Positions 41,701 to 53,000 of a DNA stretch of 64,000 nucleotides are shown piece after piece; the first letter of the stretch is position 1; each line of letters starts with the position of its first letter. The notes under the pieces were generated by a model that was given only the letters and a program-made list of their open reading frames with translations, was not told the origin of the DNA and made no database searches. The DNA is from Otis tarda. Taxonomy: Eukaryota; Chordata; Aves; Otidiformes; Otididae. The stretch lies in assembly GCA_026413225.1 (NCBI GenBank), contig CM048554.1:92421963-92485962 (forward strand). The letters are read 5' to 3'. The position numbers were made by a program, and so were the translations under genes.

Positions 41701-42865
41701 ATATTTGGTTACTGGAATGCTTTATGACCTATATCTCCAAAGGACATGGAAGGAATGAGTAGATATATTTCATTACAGAGGATGAGTCAGTACTTCGGCA
41801 ATCATTAGGAAATTCCTCAACAACACAAACAGATCCTTCAACAGAAACTATAACTTCCAGCACATAGTATATGGGATAGCGGAGACTTTGGTACTTACTT
41901 CATATCTGCCATTCATTATCCTTTATTGTCCCTGAGAACTGAGGCTTGAGACCACAAGGAGGGCAAAGCCAAGCCTTGTCCCACCACGAGGAAATCAGAG
42001 AGGGATTGCATTTCTGCACTAATCAGATAAGAAGAGAGATGGTGAATACCACACCATCAAGAAATGGGCAATGAGCCAATAATGGGGTATCTGAGAACAC
42101 CAGGGAGTGATTACACATCCCCTGTACTATCTCATGATGGAACTGACAGCCAGATCAGTTCCCCTGTAAACCATCCAAACTCTTGCCACTAAAGACAGAT
42201 GCTGTGATGCACATACAAGCTGGTAATGCAGATCTTCCACATGCACTCTCTTACTACAGTCCCCTGAGCCCAAGAGACTCTGCTCCACAAGGGTCTGATG
42301 CACATCAAACGAAAAAGTGCATATTCTGTCATCAAAACACATTCAGCTTGTGATATATACATCCATCACGAATACAATTGTTGAAGTAGCAACTGGTAGC
42401 ACGATCTCAGTAACGAGAGGATTTGTAAGAAAAAAAAAGATCACAGTAATAGTAGAAATGCTCAGTGCCATTACCTCCACAGTCTGAGTAATGGTGTGAG
42501 GGAAAATATTGTATGATTAATACCATTATGGCTCGTTTTTAAAACAGACTGAGAGTTGCTGGAGACAAACCTCAGATATAAAGCCATGTTTTCTGATTTG
42601 GGTACTTAAATGGAGCAACCAATTAAATAGCTTGCCTTATAAATAATAGTGCCCTATCCAGAAGTGTTCAATAACTACAGGACTGACTCAGCAGTCTTAT
42701 CAGCAGTCTTGTTTAACAGGGGAGGTCCCAGATCTCAAGTGACTAATTGGAAGGATCCTATATCTACCTCACATACAATTGCCTGATTGCTACAGACTTT
42801 ATACATTGGTTGTGATTTCAGAGATGCACTTAGTGAGACTAATGGAGGCAGGGATCCCAGATATT
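38766..42865. other. AT-rich DNA, no gene recognised
   Basis: No supportable gene. The stretches at 39290-39560 and 41340-41700 are somewhat GC-richer, with open frames on both strands but no recognisable motif. A small tandem unit (AACAAAATGG twice) lies near 38930-38950. Confidence 0.55.
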
Positions 42866-43212
42866 AGTGGTCTTCCAGTACCTAAAGGGGGCTACAGGAA
42901 AGATGGGGAGAAACTCTTCAGTAGAGCTTGTTATGACAGGACATGGGGTAATGGTTTCAAAATAGAGGGAGATAAATTTAGATTAGATATTAGGAAAAAT
43001 TTTTTTACAATGTGGGTGGTAGAACACTGGAACAGGTTGCCCAGAGAGGTGGTGAATGCCCCATCCCTGGAAACGTTCAAGGCCAGGTTGGATGAGGCTC
43101 TGAGCAACCTGATCTAGTTGGCGATATCCCTTCTCCTTGCAGGGGGGTTGGACTAGATGACCTTTGAAGGTCGCTTCCAACCCAAATCATTCTATGATTC
43201 TATGATTCTATG
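42866..43212 (+). mobile_element. CR1 LINE 3' end, copy with clean tail
   Basis: It starts at the segment equivalent to Ala-Val-Phe-Gln-Tyr-Leu-Lys (residue 832 of the full ORF2) and keeps an open frame to the normal C-terminus and stop at 43117. The 3' UTR and three perfect ATTCTATG units follow (43189-43212). Intact tail units and an open frame indicate a fairly young copy. Confidence 0.95.
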
Positions 43213-43574
43213 AGTATAGCCAGCTTTAGCCTTGGCTTCTTTGGAAAATTTAGAATTTCTAGCAGTAAATTGGCATTTTCAGTTTTGAGATTTATCTTAT
43301 ACATAAAGTGAACTTGTCTAACATCAAAATAATTTGTCTGAGATATTATATAGCAGGTGTGGAAAACAAGCTGCAAAAGTTGCACTTATTTTAAGCTAAA
43401 ATACAAGGGAACTTAGAATATAAATTTTTGCCCTATACTCAGAACATTCATTATACTCTCTAGAGCTTCCTTTTTGCTGAAGTAATAATGTTCCCAAGAT
43501 GAAAGTAATGCTTTAAAATTAATTTCCTTTAGCTTTCATTCAAGGTAGTTTTCATGACAAAGATGAAAATGATT
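43213..43574. other. spacer between two CR1 3' ends
   Basis: AT-rich sequence with no gene or repeat recognised. Confidence 0.5.
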
Positions 43575-43943
43575 AAGAAGGTCTCTGGGGAGACCTTATT
43601 GCTGCCTTTCAGTACTTAAAGGGGACTTATAAGAAAGATAAGGAGAAACTTTTCACAAGGCCTGTTGCAACAGGACAAGGGGTAATGGTTTTAAACTAAG
43701 AGAGGGTAGATTTAGACTAGATATGAGAAATAAATTCTTCACTATGGGAGTGGTGGAACACTGGCACATGTTGCCCAGAGAGGTGGTAGGTGCCCCATCC
43801 CTGGAAACATTCAAGGCCAGGTTGGACAGGGCTCTGAGCAACCTGATCTGGTTAGAGATGTCCCTGCTCTGTGCACGGCAGTTGGACTAGATGACCTTTA
43901 AAGGTCCCTTCCAACCCTAACTATTCTATGATTCTATTATTCT
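43575..43943 (+). mobile_element. CR1 LINE 3' end, frameshifted copy
   Basis: It begins near the codons for Leu-Arg-Gly-Asp-Leu-Ile (residue 825 of the full ORF2). A one-base loss near 43662, in the segment equivalent to RACCDR, breaks the frame. The 3' UTR is present with the stem GACCTT-TA-AAGGTC, and the tail has decayed to ATTCTATG-ATTCTATTATTCTA. Same orientation as the copy 362 bp upstream. Confidence 0.94.
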
Positions 43944-44282
43944 AATTCAGAGACTATGTAAATGACTGAGAAATAAGCTCAGATAGTGTAGTTCATATAC
44001 ATCAAAACATATTTCTTCTTCGCCTTCATTATTTTTAAGGTTACATAATCTTTTTTTCCTGAGTTAGTAAGCTTAAACTCAATTCTACAGCAGTGACATT
44101 CAAACTTGACTATAAAATCAATTGTAGCTAACTGCATGCAGATTCTCATTCATTCAAGCCCTAACCAAGGCACTGCACAGGACAGAACTTAATAGGTAGA
44201 TGCTGAAGTTCAACAGTTCATTTTGGATCTGATTTTGAAATGTACCTCCTCAGAAACGCTGGGCTCTCCCAAGGCTTCCATT

Positions 44283-44361
44283 ATAGCTCTTACTTCCTTT
44301 CAAGTCATAGTCAGTTGCTTTCTCAGGTCAACAGATTGCAGGTACTCAAAACTTTGTATGA
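44283..44361. repeat. 79-bp repeat, copy 2
   Basis: Same orientation as 38111-38189 with 78 of 79 positions identical. The flanks are unrelated on both sides. It lies about 340 bp downstream of the CR1 copy ending at 43943. Confidence 0.9.
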
Positions 44362-46841
44362 GGGGCCGTTCTTATTTGGGATAAATGCAAAGACACCAAC
44401 TGACTTCAGGGGTGAAAATCTATTTTAGTTGGGGTTTTTTGTTTGGTTTGGGTTTAGGTTTTTTCCCAATAAATTGCCCTCAGATATTTCAGGAAATTGT
44501 TGCTACAACTTGGTTAGTTTCAGTCTACAGAAAGTAAAATAATTTAAAGCTGTCAGACTAAATGCTTCATAAATTAATAAAAAATGTTATTTCTCCATAT
44601 TAAAAAGAAACAAATAAAAAAAAAAAAAGGAGAATCTAAAAGCATTAGGTCAAAAAGAGCCAGCTTGCTTCGTACAATTTTGATGAATTCATCAGACCAG
44701 AGAAGTCACAGTTTGGTGACTATTGCTGAGAGCAAATCCTGGCTCCTGCACCAAAAGCCCTAATAGCACATAAAAGGCCACAGGCACTAAGAGGCCCCGT
44801 TTGCATTGTTTTCTAGCAACAGCCTGTCATCTATTAATTTTATCTCAGAAAGGAGTTCAAGATACGCCTTTAATGTGTTTTACTGATATATTTTGAACAC
44901 TGTCACTGAGTGTTTATTAGCAATATTTTGAAACCTGGAATCTTGGAAGAACATTTCAGTTGAATTATTATGCTCCTTTGAGAAGTGACATCGCCTCTTT
45001 GGACTACTCTCACCTGCTTTATCTGGCCATGGCAGTACACTTAGTGCCAGAGAATTTCCACAGATGATAGCTTAAAACCAGACAATTATAAATGAAAAAC
45101 TAAAGAAGGCAAAATTCAGCTGATTGTGTTGCAGAGCTACAAATACTAAATGTTACTTTTTTTTTTTTGTATGAAATTAGAAAAATATTTTGACCTGGGA
45201 ATTCAGGAGGAAATATACTGCTCTACTGAGACATACCAACAATACTTTCTAGAAATATTGCTTCATAACTCCTCAGTATTCAACAAATGAGAAAATGCAT
45301 TAGTATGAACAATCTTACCCCACTTGACCTTGCAACCCCCTTCTAAATCAAAGTTCATTCATATGTGAGTCCTAATCTTTTTGATCTAGAGTCACAGATC
45401 CTTCCTGTGTATTCAAATCCAAGGGTTATAAAAAATGTAGACCTATTGTATCTTTCTGGGGGAGTAGAAATTCGTATTTTCTCTTCATACTGTTGAAACA
45501 AGGGATAAATTCAAGCTAAAATAATGCAATGCTTTAGAGTGAGAAGATTTATTGTTCTAAAATATGAACATTCTGTTCCATAAAATATTAATAGCTATTT
45601 TTAGATACTTGTATGTGACAAAATATAAGTAGACCAAGAGGTTGTATATAGTTTACTTTCAATTTTATACAAGATCTCAAATTAGTTACAGTGTCAGGAT
45701 TACTTTTGAGAGAAAATTAATTTTTATTCTGGAAACAACTACATAAAGAAACCACAGGTAAATTAAGGTCTTCTAACTCTGTCCTTTCAAATTCAGAAGC
45801 ACCCTGAACCAGACCATTGAGTCCAGTTGCAGCTGTACATGAGTCTGAATATGGCAGAGATGACACACTCAGGTTTGCAAATAAGGAGAGTAAAGATCAG
45901 TCAAACCATGTCTTCACCATTCCTCTCAATCAAGTCATTTAACAGGATTAAAAAGAGGCCCAAAGGAGAGCATGTACTTTGTCCTTCCAAGTAAACATCA
46001 CACCATCACACCTTATTGCCCTGTTTAAACTAGAAGATCCAGGATGGTTTCCCAGGTCCCACATTCAGTTCTGCCTGCAACCACAGTCAAACTCCCTATT
46101 GTGCATTACATCCACCCTGCCATGACACACAAACCGAGGTTGTGGGCCATAAGGAGCTCCAGAAAACCATGTAATGTCCCTGGCTTGGATGATCAAGGAG
46201 TCAACAGGCTGAAGAACGCGATAGCACACAGCTGCTACATAGTTCAGGTATCATGTGAAAGACTAAGTACATGGGAAAAAAGGAGACACTGAGGAAGAAC
46301 AAAAAGTTTCAGCTGGCCTAAATTTAGATACATTAAGCCCATCTACCTGCAAATAACTGGTAAACAAGTCTGATAATCTTCCTTAAAAGTCATTCTCATA
46401 ATTCAGACTGACTCATGGTCAGTCCATGTTAACGATAATGCATGTTTACACAACAGCTGTAGCAGGTATGAGTAAATAGTAATTGATCTTTTGTGTTACT
46501 TTATTGAGATAAAGGACTCATTAGTACTATCTAAAACATCCTACCCTATCTGACTTTCTCAACATCCCTGTTTATCTCAAGCCACATCATAATTAAGCTG
46601 TAAACCAGAAGATACCCTCAAAGCAGGAGGAAAGCCATAAGTGAATTAGAAAAGTTGCATATTAGTCCAAGAGGGACACTGAATAGAGCAGCATGAATGC
46701 CATGTGTTTTGTACCCTCTCTCACACTTCTTGAGGACTCATTTTGTCAATCTCCAGGTCAGATATCAACTGGAGAACTTTCTCTAGACGAACACCACAAA
46801 GAATGGATATCGTGGACCACAGTGCCAGAAGAGTCACTTAC

Positions 46842-46883
46842 CTGCCTGAAGAATAATTCTGGCTGATTTTGATCCCCCAGGAT
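46842..46883 (-). other. possible 42-bp micro-exon
   Basis: On the minus strand a pyrimidine-rich tract ending in CCACAG precedes this segment, and CAG followed by GTAAGTGAC ends it. The 42 bp (14 codons) are open in the phase-0 frame, reading ILGDQNQPELFFRQ. Both splice signals are good, but nothing links the segment to a gene, so it may be a chance match. Confidence 0.2.
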
Positions 46884-47630
46884 CTGTGGAGTTCCCAGAA
46901 GGAAAAGACTTATAGTATGTGCTATAGATTGTATGCATAAAGGTACAGAGCTTTTGTCACACAAGCCTTGAAAAAACATTTCCTTCTTTTGATCATCCTT
47001 ATAAGTTTGCTTGTAGGTCATCCTTATCTGTTAGCTACATGTTTACTGTGAACATCAGCCAAGCTCAGTTCTCATGAAGACTGGTTTTGTTCTCCTAGTA
47101 TCTACTCTATGCTCATAACATAAGCCTCATCCAGCTAAGAATTAATGTAAAAGCTTAAAAAAAGAACAGCTGATCTCTCTTTCTGAACAGCTAATAACAG
47201 TTTTAAGTAGCTAGCCCTAGGTTAAAACAAGAGGAACCACAACAACTGAGGCATCTTACTTTCCTGAATAGTGCTAAAATGTCCTTTCCAGAGGCAAGTA
47301 CAAGTGTCATAAAGTCAAAACCCCAAAAAAGTTTTGCTATATCCACTTAATCCTTCTGTAATTATAGACTTGTTTTCTACATTTAGTAATTGTTTTGTTA
47401 AGTGTACTAAACTCTTCCCATATGGTTTCCATACACCAATTACATCTTATTCTTGAAATAATTTTTCTCCAAACAGACTAAATTTTTCTTTCCTGTTGTT
47501 GTTCATAACCACACATGACTGAAGAAAACATCCTTAAACACTTTTCAGTTAGTATGTCTGTCTCAATTGTCTGTGACTTAACAAAGTTATGTTTTATCTA
47601 GCTATTTTAAACTTTTCTTATGAATCCAAT

Positions 47631-47913
47631 ATTATTTTTGCAATCCTTCCCTGAACTGCATCCAGTTTGCTAATGTGTTTCCAGTAGTGAGATGCTGGAG
47701 GTTGTGGAGCATTCGAGATGCAACCTAGGTGCTACAGGAAGTTGCAGTTCCACCCCCTGCACTATGATATTATTTTATTTTAACGTCTTAGGCTAAAATC
47801 TTGTTAGCCTTGTTTGCTGCCACATTTCATTGACAGCTAAACTTTAGAGCTAGTTGTTCATGCTGCCATTTCTTTTTGGCATCTATATGTTACAAGTCAC
47901 TGGCTATCCATGG
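47631..47913 (-). mobile_element. ancient CR1/L3-like LINE fragment
   Basis: Read on the plus strand, blocks such as CTAAAATCTTGTTAGCCTT followed by TTTGCTGCCACAT, and an upstream block near 47645 ending in CATCCAGTTTGC, are the reverse complement of the C-terminal ORF2 region of old CR1/L3-type LINEs. Corresponding blocks occur at 38640-38700 in the younger CR1 fragment. No frame survives. Identity is low and the ends are approximate. Confidence 0.6.
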
Positions 47914-48956
47914 TTTGCATTAGTTTCACCAAATATCTTATTTGTGTTTTTCCAAGTGTAATGAACTCTCTTCTGCTCATAATTTTAACCTTTTGGTCAT
48001 AATGTAATATAATATTTGTGTCCAGCTGCTTTGGGCTTTTCTTCACTTGTAGCTGTCTACTAAATTTAAATAGAGCCAAAGAGAATGCTACACAACTATG
48101 AAAAAGTACTTAGTCTTAAAGAAATACTTGTCTTAAAGAAAAACATGTTACTGCATTCCTTTTCTCCATCTTTGCAAGCTTTACGTCACTGGGCCCTTTT
48201 TTCTTTTTCTGATTGATCCTGAATAGAAATTAAAATACTTTTAAAACATTATTTTCCCTGTTAACCTGTTTTTTTATATTTATTCTCTTATTTTTCATTT
48301 CTGTTCTTTATTTACCCAGAGTTGTACATTTTTTCTATTGAGTACTTATTTACACATTTCTAAATGAGTACCATTAAAACATAGCTTATTTATACAGCAA
48401 AGCAACAGAATTGCCTGCATCATTCAATTTTGTGTGGAATTTCAAAGGCATATGTAAATGAAGTTGTATCTGATGTCACCTTCAAGTGTTTTCCCACCAT
48501 GAGTATTTTATTCCATATCTACTATTTCAAAGGAGGCATGTCTGGCAATCATAATATCCCAGTTTAGTGGGCCAAGTGTAGAAAACATGTGCACCAAGAA
48601 AATATGTTTCCTTTTAGTTTCTTTATCTTTTATTCTGGAGAAATCCTATGTGCATGGAGAAATCTCCATGCGGTGAGAAAAAAAAAGCCAACATCATCTG
48701 TTTCTGCTAATGTCTGTTTTAGATAACTATCACGTAGAACAAGGGTTTAGAGTACTGGAGACAAAATCTTCTAAAATTATTAAAGTACACTGTTAGTACT
48801 GTTTTAAACTGGTTTTGAATGAAGCACAAATCTACTTTAATGCCTGTAACTTGATTTTTTTTTTCTTTTTAATAAAGGTGAAATTCGAAAAATAAGATAT
48901 TATTCCTTTACATACATAGAATTGAAGGGAAAGAGTTCATCTGGGCTTGTTAACCC
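47914..48956. other. AT-rich DNA left of the solo LTR
   Basis: No gene recognised. A short direct repeat (GTCTTAAAGAAA at 48114 and again at 48131) is present. Confidence 0.5.
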
Positions 48957-49136
48957 TGTCGTAGTTCAGCCCCGATCGGGACCAAACTATGCAGTCTCTC
49001 TCTCGCTCCCCCCACCCTCCGAGAGAATAGGAGGAGATGATATAAGAAAACGGCTCAAGGTTTGAGATAAGGACGGGGAGAAATCCTTAAAGATACCATT
49101 ATGGCAAAACAGACTCCACTTGGGGGAAACTATTCA

Positions 49137-49142
49137 TTTATT
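49137..49142 (-). terminator. LTR polyadenylation signal AATAAA
   Basis: AATAAA on the minus strand within the LTR, in the right order relative to the CCAAT and TATA-like boxes. The distance from the presumed start is long (about 700 bp), so the R region would be unusually large or another signal may be used. Confidence 0.4.
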
Positions 49143-49298
49143 TCTAAAATTAGCAGGAGAATGAGACAGGGAACAAGATAACCTCCCCTCCCGAGCGGCA
49201 CGGGGGGAAAAAAGGGAACGGGGGTCGCGGTCAGTTCATCACGCGTTGTTTTATGCCGCTGTGTCATCGTCGGGGGAAGAACTCCTTGCATTCCTCCT

Positions 49299-49567
49299 CT
49301 GCTCCAGCGTGGGGTCCCTCCCACGGGCCACAGTCCTTCGTGAAACTGCTCCAGCGTGGCTCATCTCTTCCACGGGGTGCAGTCCCTCTAGAACAGCTGC
49401 CCCAGCAGGCCCTCCACGGGCCACAGCCTCCTTCAGGCATCCACCTGCTCCGGCGTGGGGTCCTCCACGGGCTGCAGGTGGATCTCTGCCCCTCCGTGGA
49501 CCTCCATGGGCTGCAGGGGGACAACCCGCTCCACCATGGTCTTCACCACGAGTTGCAGAGGAATCTT
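49299..49567. repeat. imperfect tandem array inside the LTR (about 6 units)
   Basis: Units begin with CTGCTCC or a variant at about 49299, 49346, 49397, 49445, 49486 and 49526, so the period is 41-51 bp. Each carries a GTGG or CATGG core and a (C)CACGGG(C/G)(C/T)(T)GCAG-like second half. The repeats are diverged and the array is CpG-rich. Confidence 0.7.
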
Positions 49568-49858
49568 GGCCAGGAGCCGCATTACTCCTCTCCCTCCTTC
49601 TTCACTGACCTTGGCGTCTGCAGCCGTTCCTCACAACAGGCTGGCAGACGCCTCTCAGGATCCTTTTTACATCTAGTTCACTTCTCATCTCCTCTCCACT
49701 TCTTGCAGCCAGGCCAGGCCGAGTTGGGCCCAGTCAGCTGCCCGGCGGGAGGCCAGAGGGTGAGGCCTGCAAGGCCTACGAGGCTCGCGCCTCCCCCTCT
49801 CTGCCCCCCGCTCAGCTGCTTCACATCTTCTCTCCTTTTTTTTTCCTGTTTTCCCCTT

Positions 49859-49866
49859 CTTAAATA
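49859..49866 (-). promoter_or_regulatory. TATA-like box of the LTR promoter
   Basis: TATTTAAG on the minus strand, about 40 bp downstream (minus sense) of the CCAAT motif at 49904-49911. Spacing and order fit an RNA polymerase II LTR promoter firing toward lower coordinates. Confidence 0.5.
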
Positions 49867-50039
49867 CGTTATCGCAGAGGCGTTATCACGGGACGTTCTG
49901 CTACCAATTGGCTCGGCCTTGGCCAGCAGTGGGTCCACCCTAGGCCCGGCCAAGTCCACTGAACAAAGGGGAGCAACTTCTAGCAGTTTCCTACAGAAGC
50001 TACCACCTTAGGCCCCCCCTCACTAACAAAACCAGAACA

Positions 50040-53000
50040 TACCCTTACTCTCTTCCTCCTTTTGGCATGATGTACACCATCTGGACATACTTGAAGTCTG
50101 CCTGCCCATTCCCAACTTGTTACTTATATACAAAGAATTAAAGTAAAGCAATATATCAGCTAATTTATCTGTCAGAAAACAAAATATTACACAGATAAAA
50201 CATATTTACCTCTTAAAAGAAAATGAGGTCTGCCAACAATGTTTAGGAAAGTTATTTGTCTGTGAGTATCAGAATAATAAAGGTCTAAGAAAAGAATTTG
50301 AAGGAAGAGACATGCAGTTCTTACAGCTTTGACTAGTACCTCCAGAAAAGACTAGTCTTTTTGGACACCTTGATGTTTGATCCAGCTTGAGTGGACCACT
50401 GCCCGCAAAGGTCTCTGCCTCACACCTTTCACTCTGCTGGCTTTCCTCCAATAACTTCTTAAAAATTTGCATTTGGATATAATTCTTTTCCTTCCAAGAA
50501 CACTATCATCATTTTTTGGAACTGTTCTGATTTGTTTACTACAGTGGTGTAGACCAGTAATATCAAGAAGGCAGATATTTAGTTTGGATGTTTAAAAATG
50601 ATGAATTCTCACATACTGTTTGAAAGTTATAAACCTAAATGTGTAGAATTCTCACGAAATTATCTGTTCTTACAAGAAATTTCATGAAACTGTGTATGAA
50701 ACTGATTATGTTTAAATTTCTAGAGGGCTCCCTTCAAATTGCAGCTCTGCCTCAAATCAAAAGAAATATATGTATTATTTTAAATGGAGATTTTTAAATC
50801 TGCACAGCTCAGTCACTCTCATACAGGAAAGGATTTTGATGCAAAATGTCAGATTGGGCTAATTTCTAACCAAAGTTTTCCTTATACCTGGTTTACATAA
50901 TCTTATCTCTCAGGAGTTTAATTACGGGTAGTGAATTTTCAGGACAAAAAATTTCACGGTGAATTTCCACCTGTTTTCTTATTTGAACCACAAACTAGCT
51001 TATGTTGACTCATCTGGAATCCTATTCACAAACTTTAGCAAATATGTGCCAAGTTTCACGTTCATAACAAAATATGCCTATATCTGAACTTCATCTATAT
51101 CCACATTTCATTGGAAACATTTCACATGGGTTTTCTCACAATACGTAATGGAAATCTAATTTATTATTTTAAATTAATCATTTTCTGCTTCTTGAATTCT
51201 GCCTGAATGTTTCATGCTCTGCTGTCATGAAATCTGATTCCTTCAATCAGACATTTAATGTTTAAGACTGGCAACTCATAAAAACCAACACCTCAAAAAA
51301 TGAACTTTCATATTCGTATTTTATAGAACTGTGCATCTGTGTTGCACTGTTTTCAAAAGAGAATTGAATGTTCTGAGTAGATCATAATCAGATGTAAATT
51401 CACAGACTGCGTGGAGTTGGACCAATTTATACTTCTTGAAGATTTGTCTGTATATGTCTTAATGAATACCTTTACAAGTGTACTTATTATATTTCATATT
51501 GGTTATGCATAAAGAGATGTATTTAGTAAGATAAGTATAAGAAGAGCTGTGTTAACTCACACTAAACTTCTAGTTAGCCATGTACACAATCTCCTGCAAT
51601 GGCCGGCAGGAGCCAAGTCCTTGCTGCACCACTATCAGTGCATTCATGCGACAGAAATCATCTCACCACACCAGAGGATAACCCTATCAAGTGCCATAAA
51701 GACTGGAGACCTCCAGAATTGTGACTGGTGTTGGGTGAAGCTCACACTGGTTTACCAGCACACGGGGTTGCTCCTTTACGGTAGCAGCCAGTGTTTGCTG
51801 CAAGAGGTCAGGGTTGCCTCCAATTCTGTGCTCCTCTACTACCCAGAGTGAGGGTTTCAGGACAGTAGCTCTTGCCTAACCCTCTGTTCCTACCCCAGCT
51901 TCTGGCCCCACGAAGCTCATCATGTTTCCGCCATACAGGCTTCTGCTGCACATGACTTCAGCCTATCCTGAGTCATGTCTCACCTTCCTCACTTTTTTTC
52001 TGGTGAGAATTTCTAGTTCTTCATCTTCTAAAATCTCCAGGTAAGCAATTTTATGGCCCATGAATCTTTGAGTTTAATTCATAATGTAAATCAGTTCTGT
52101 AAGAACTTTCACAGAAAACAAATTACTCAGGTTTCTTATTTCAACTTTTGCCTACCCGAAAACTAAAGAAGGCATCATACTTCCAAAATAATTTTGTAAA
52201 TCTCCAGAATATAAATTGCTGATTTGTCATTTTTGTTCTTTGGATTTACAAAATAATGACAGGAACCATCTTTCTAAGTGTTCTAGAGGCTTAGGTAAAA
52301 TAGAAGTAGCATGTACAAATAATATAATAATGAACACATAATAATAAAGGCTAACATGCAACATAAACATTGCATCTTTATCTGTTTTATCTTCAGCTTC
52401 AAACAATATTAATGTGCTTGCAAGCATATCATACGTCCTGAATTTCAGCGAATTTAAACTATTTCTTACCTAGGAAATATCTATTATAAGGTAACATAAA
52501 TACATACTGATATGATTTCTTATAAAAAGTAGTATATGCATGTGGTCTCTCTGCCTTCATTATCAATTTCATCGTTGTTTCATCGTATGGACTTACACAA
52601 GAAAGTTGCAATGTTCATTGGTTTGACATGGGAGTATTATCTTTTAACGTATCCTGATTTTTGTTTTCTAGCTTTCAGGGGCAATAACTTGGCTGCTTAG
52701 AGTAAGCTTATGTTGTGTTGCATGTTGTTTTAGCATAAAGCGCACTTTTCACTATTCTTTAAAATGGATTTCCAAAGTTTCAATGTAAGAATGTACAAAC
52801 TGAGTAACAGTGAAAAAGTACCTTTGTCACCTCATACTGTTAGCTACATAAGCAAAAACTACTAGTATTAGGCAGTTGCTAGCTCCTCAGATTCTTAGTC
52901 CCAGGAGAGAATTATAAATTTATTAACTTATAAAGTAGTTGAGCAAGTTTTACCCAATCCATCACTGATTCTTTCTTTATTCAACAAGTATTCAGCTGAC

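Larger units (their letters stand above)
43944..47630. other. AT-rich DNA, no gene recognised
   Basis: Contains copy 2 of the 79-bp repeat (44283-44361), an A-rich run near 44610-44630 and a possible 42-bp minus-strand exon (46842-46883). No other gene-like structure is supported. Confidence 0.55.
48957..50039 (-). mobile_element. solo LTR of an avian endogenous retrovirus
   Basis: The block starts TGTCGTAGTTCAG and ends CCAGAACA, so it has canonical TG...CA ends. It is about 1.08 kb and far more GC- and CpG-rich than its flanks. Promoter signals point to the minus strand: CCAAT at 49904-49911, a TATTTAAG box at 49859-49866 downstream of it, and an AATAAA polyadenylation signal at about 49137-49142. 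The flanking 5-mers AACCC (48952-48956) and TACCC (50040-50044) differ at one position and may be the decayed target-site duplication expected of an ERVL-like element. No internal viral coding sequence is attached, so it is a solo LTR left by LTR-LTR recombination. The family resembles GC-rich LTRs common in birds, but I cannot name it. Confidence 0.85.

Noticed and set aside
49253-50011. 252-codon plus-strand open frame
   Set aside because: It lies wholly inside the GC-rich LTR, antisense to its promoter, with low stop density due to composition. No protein motif.
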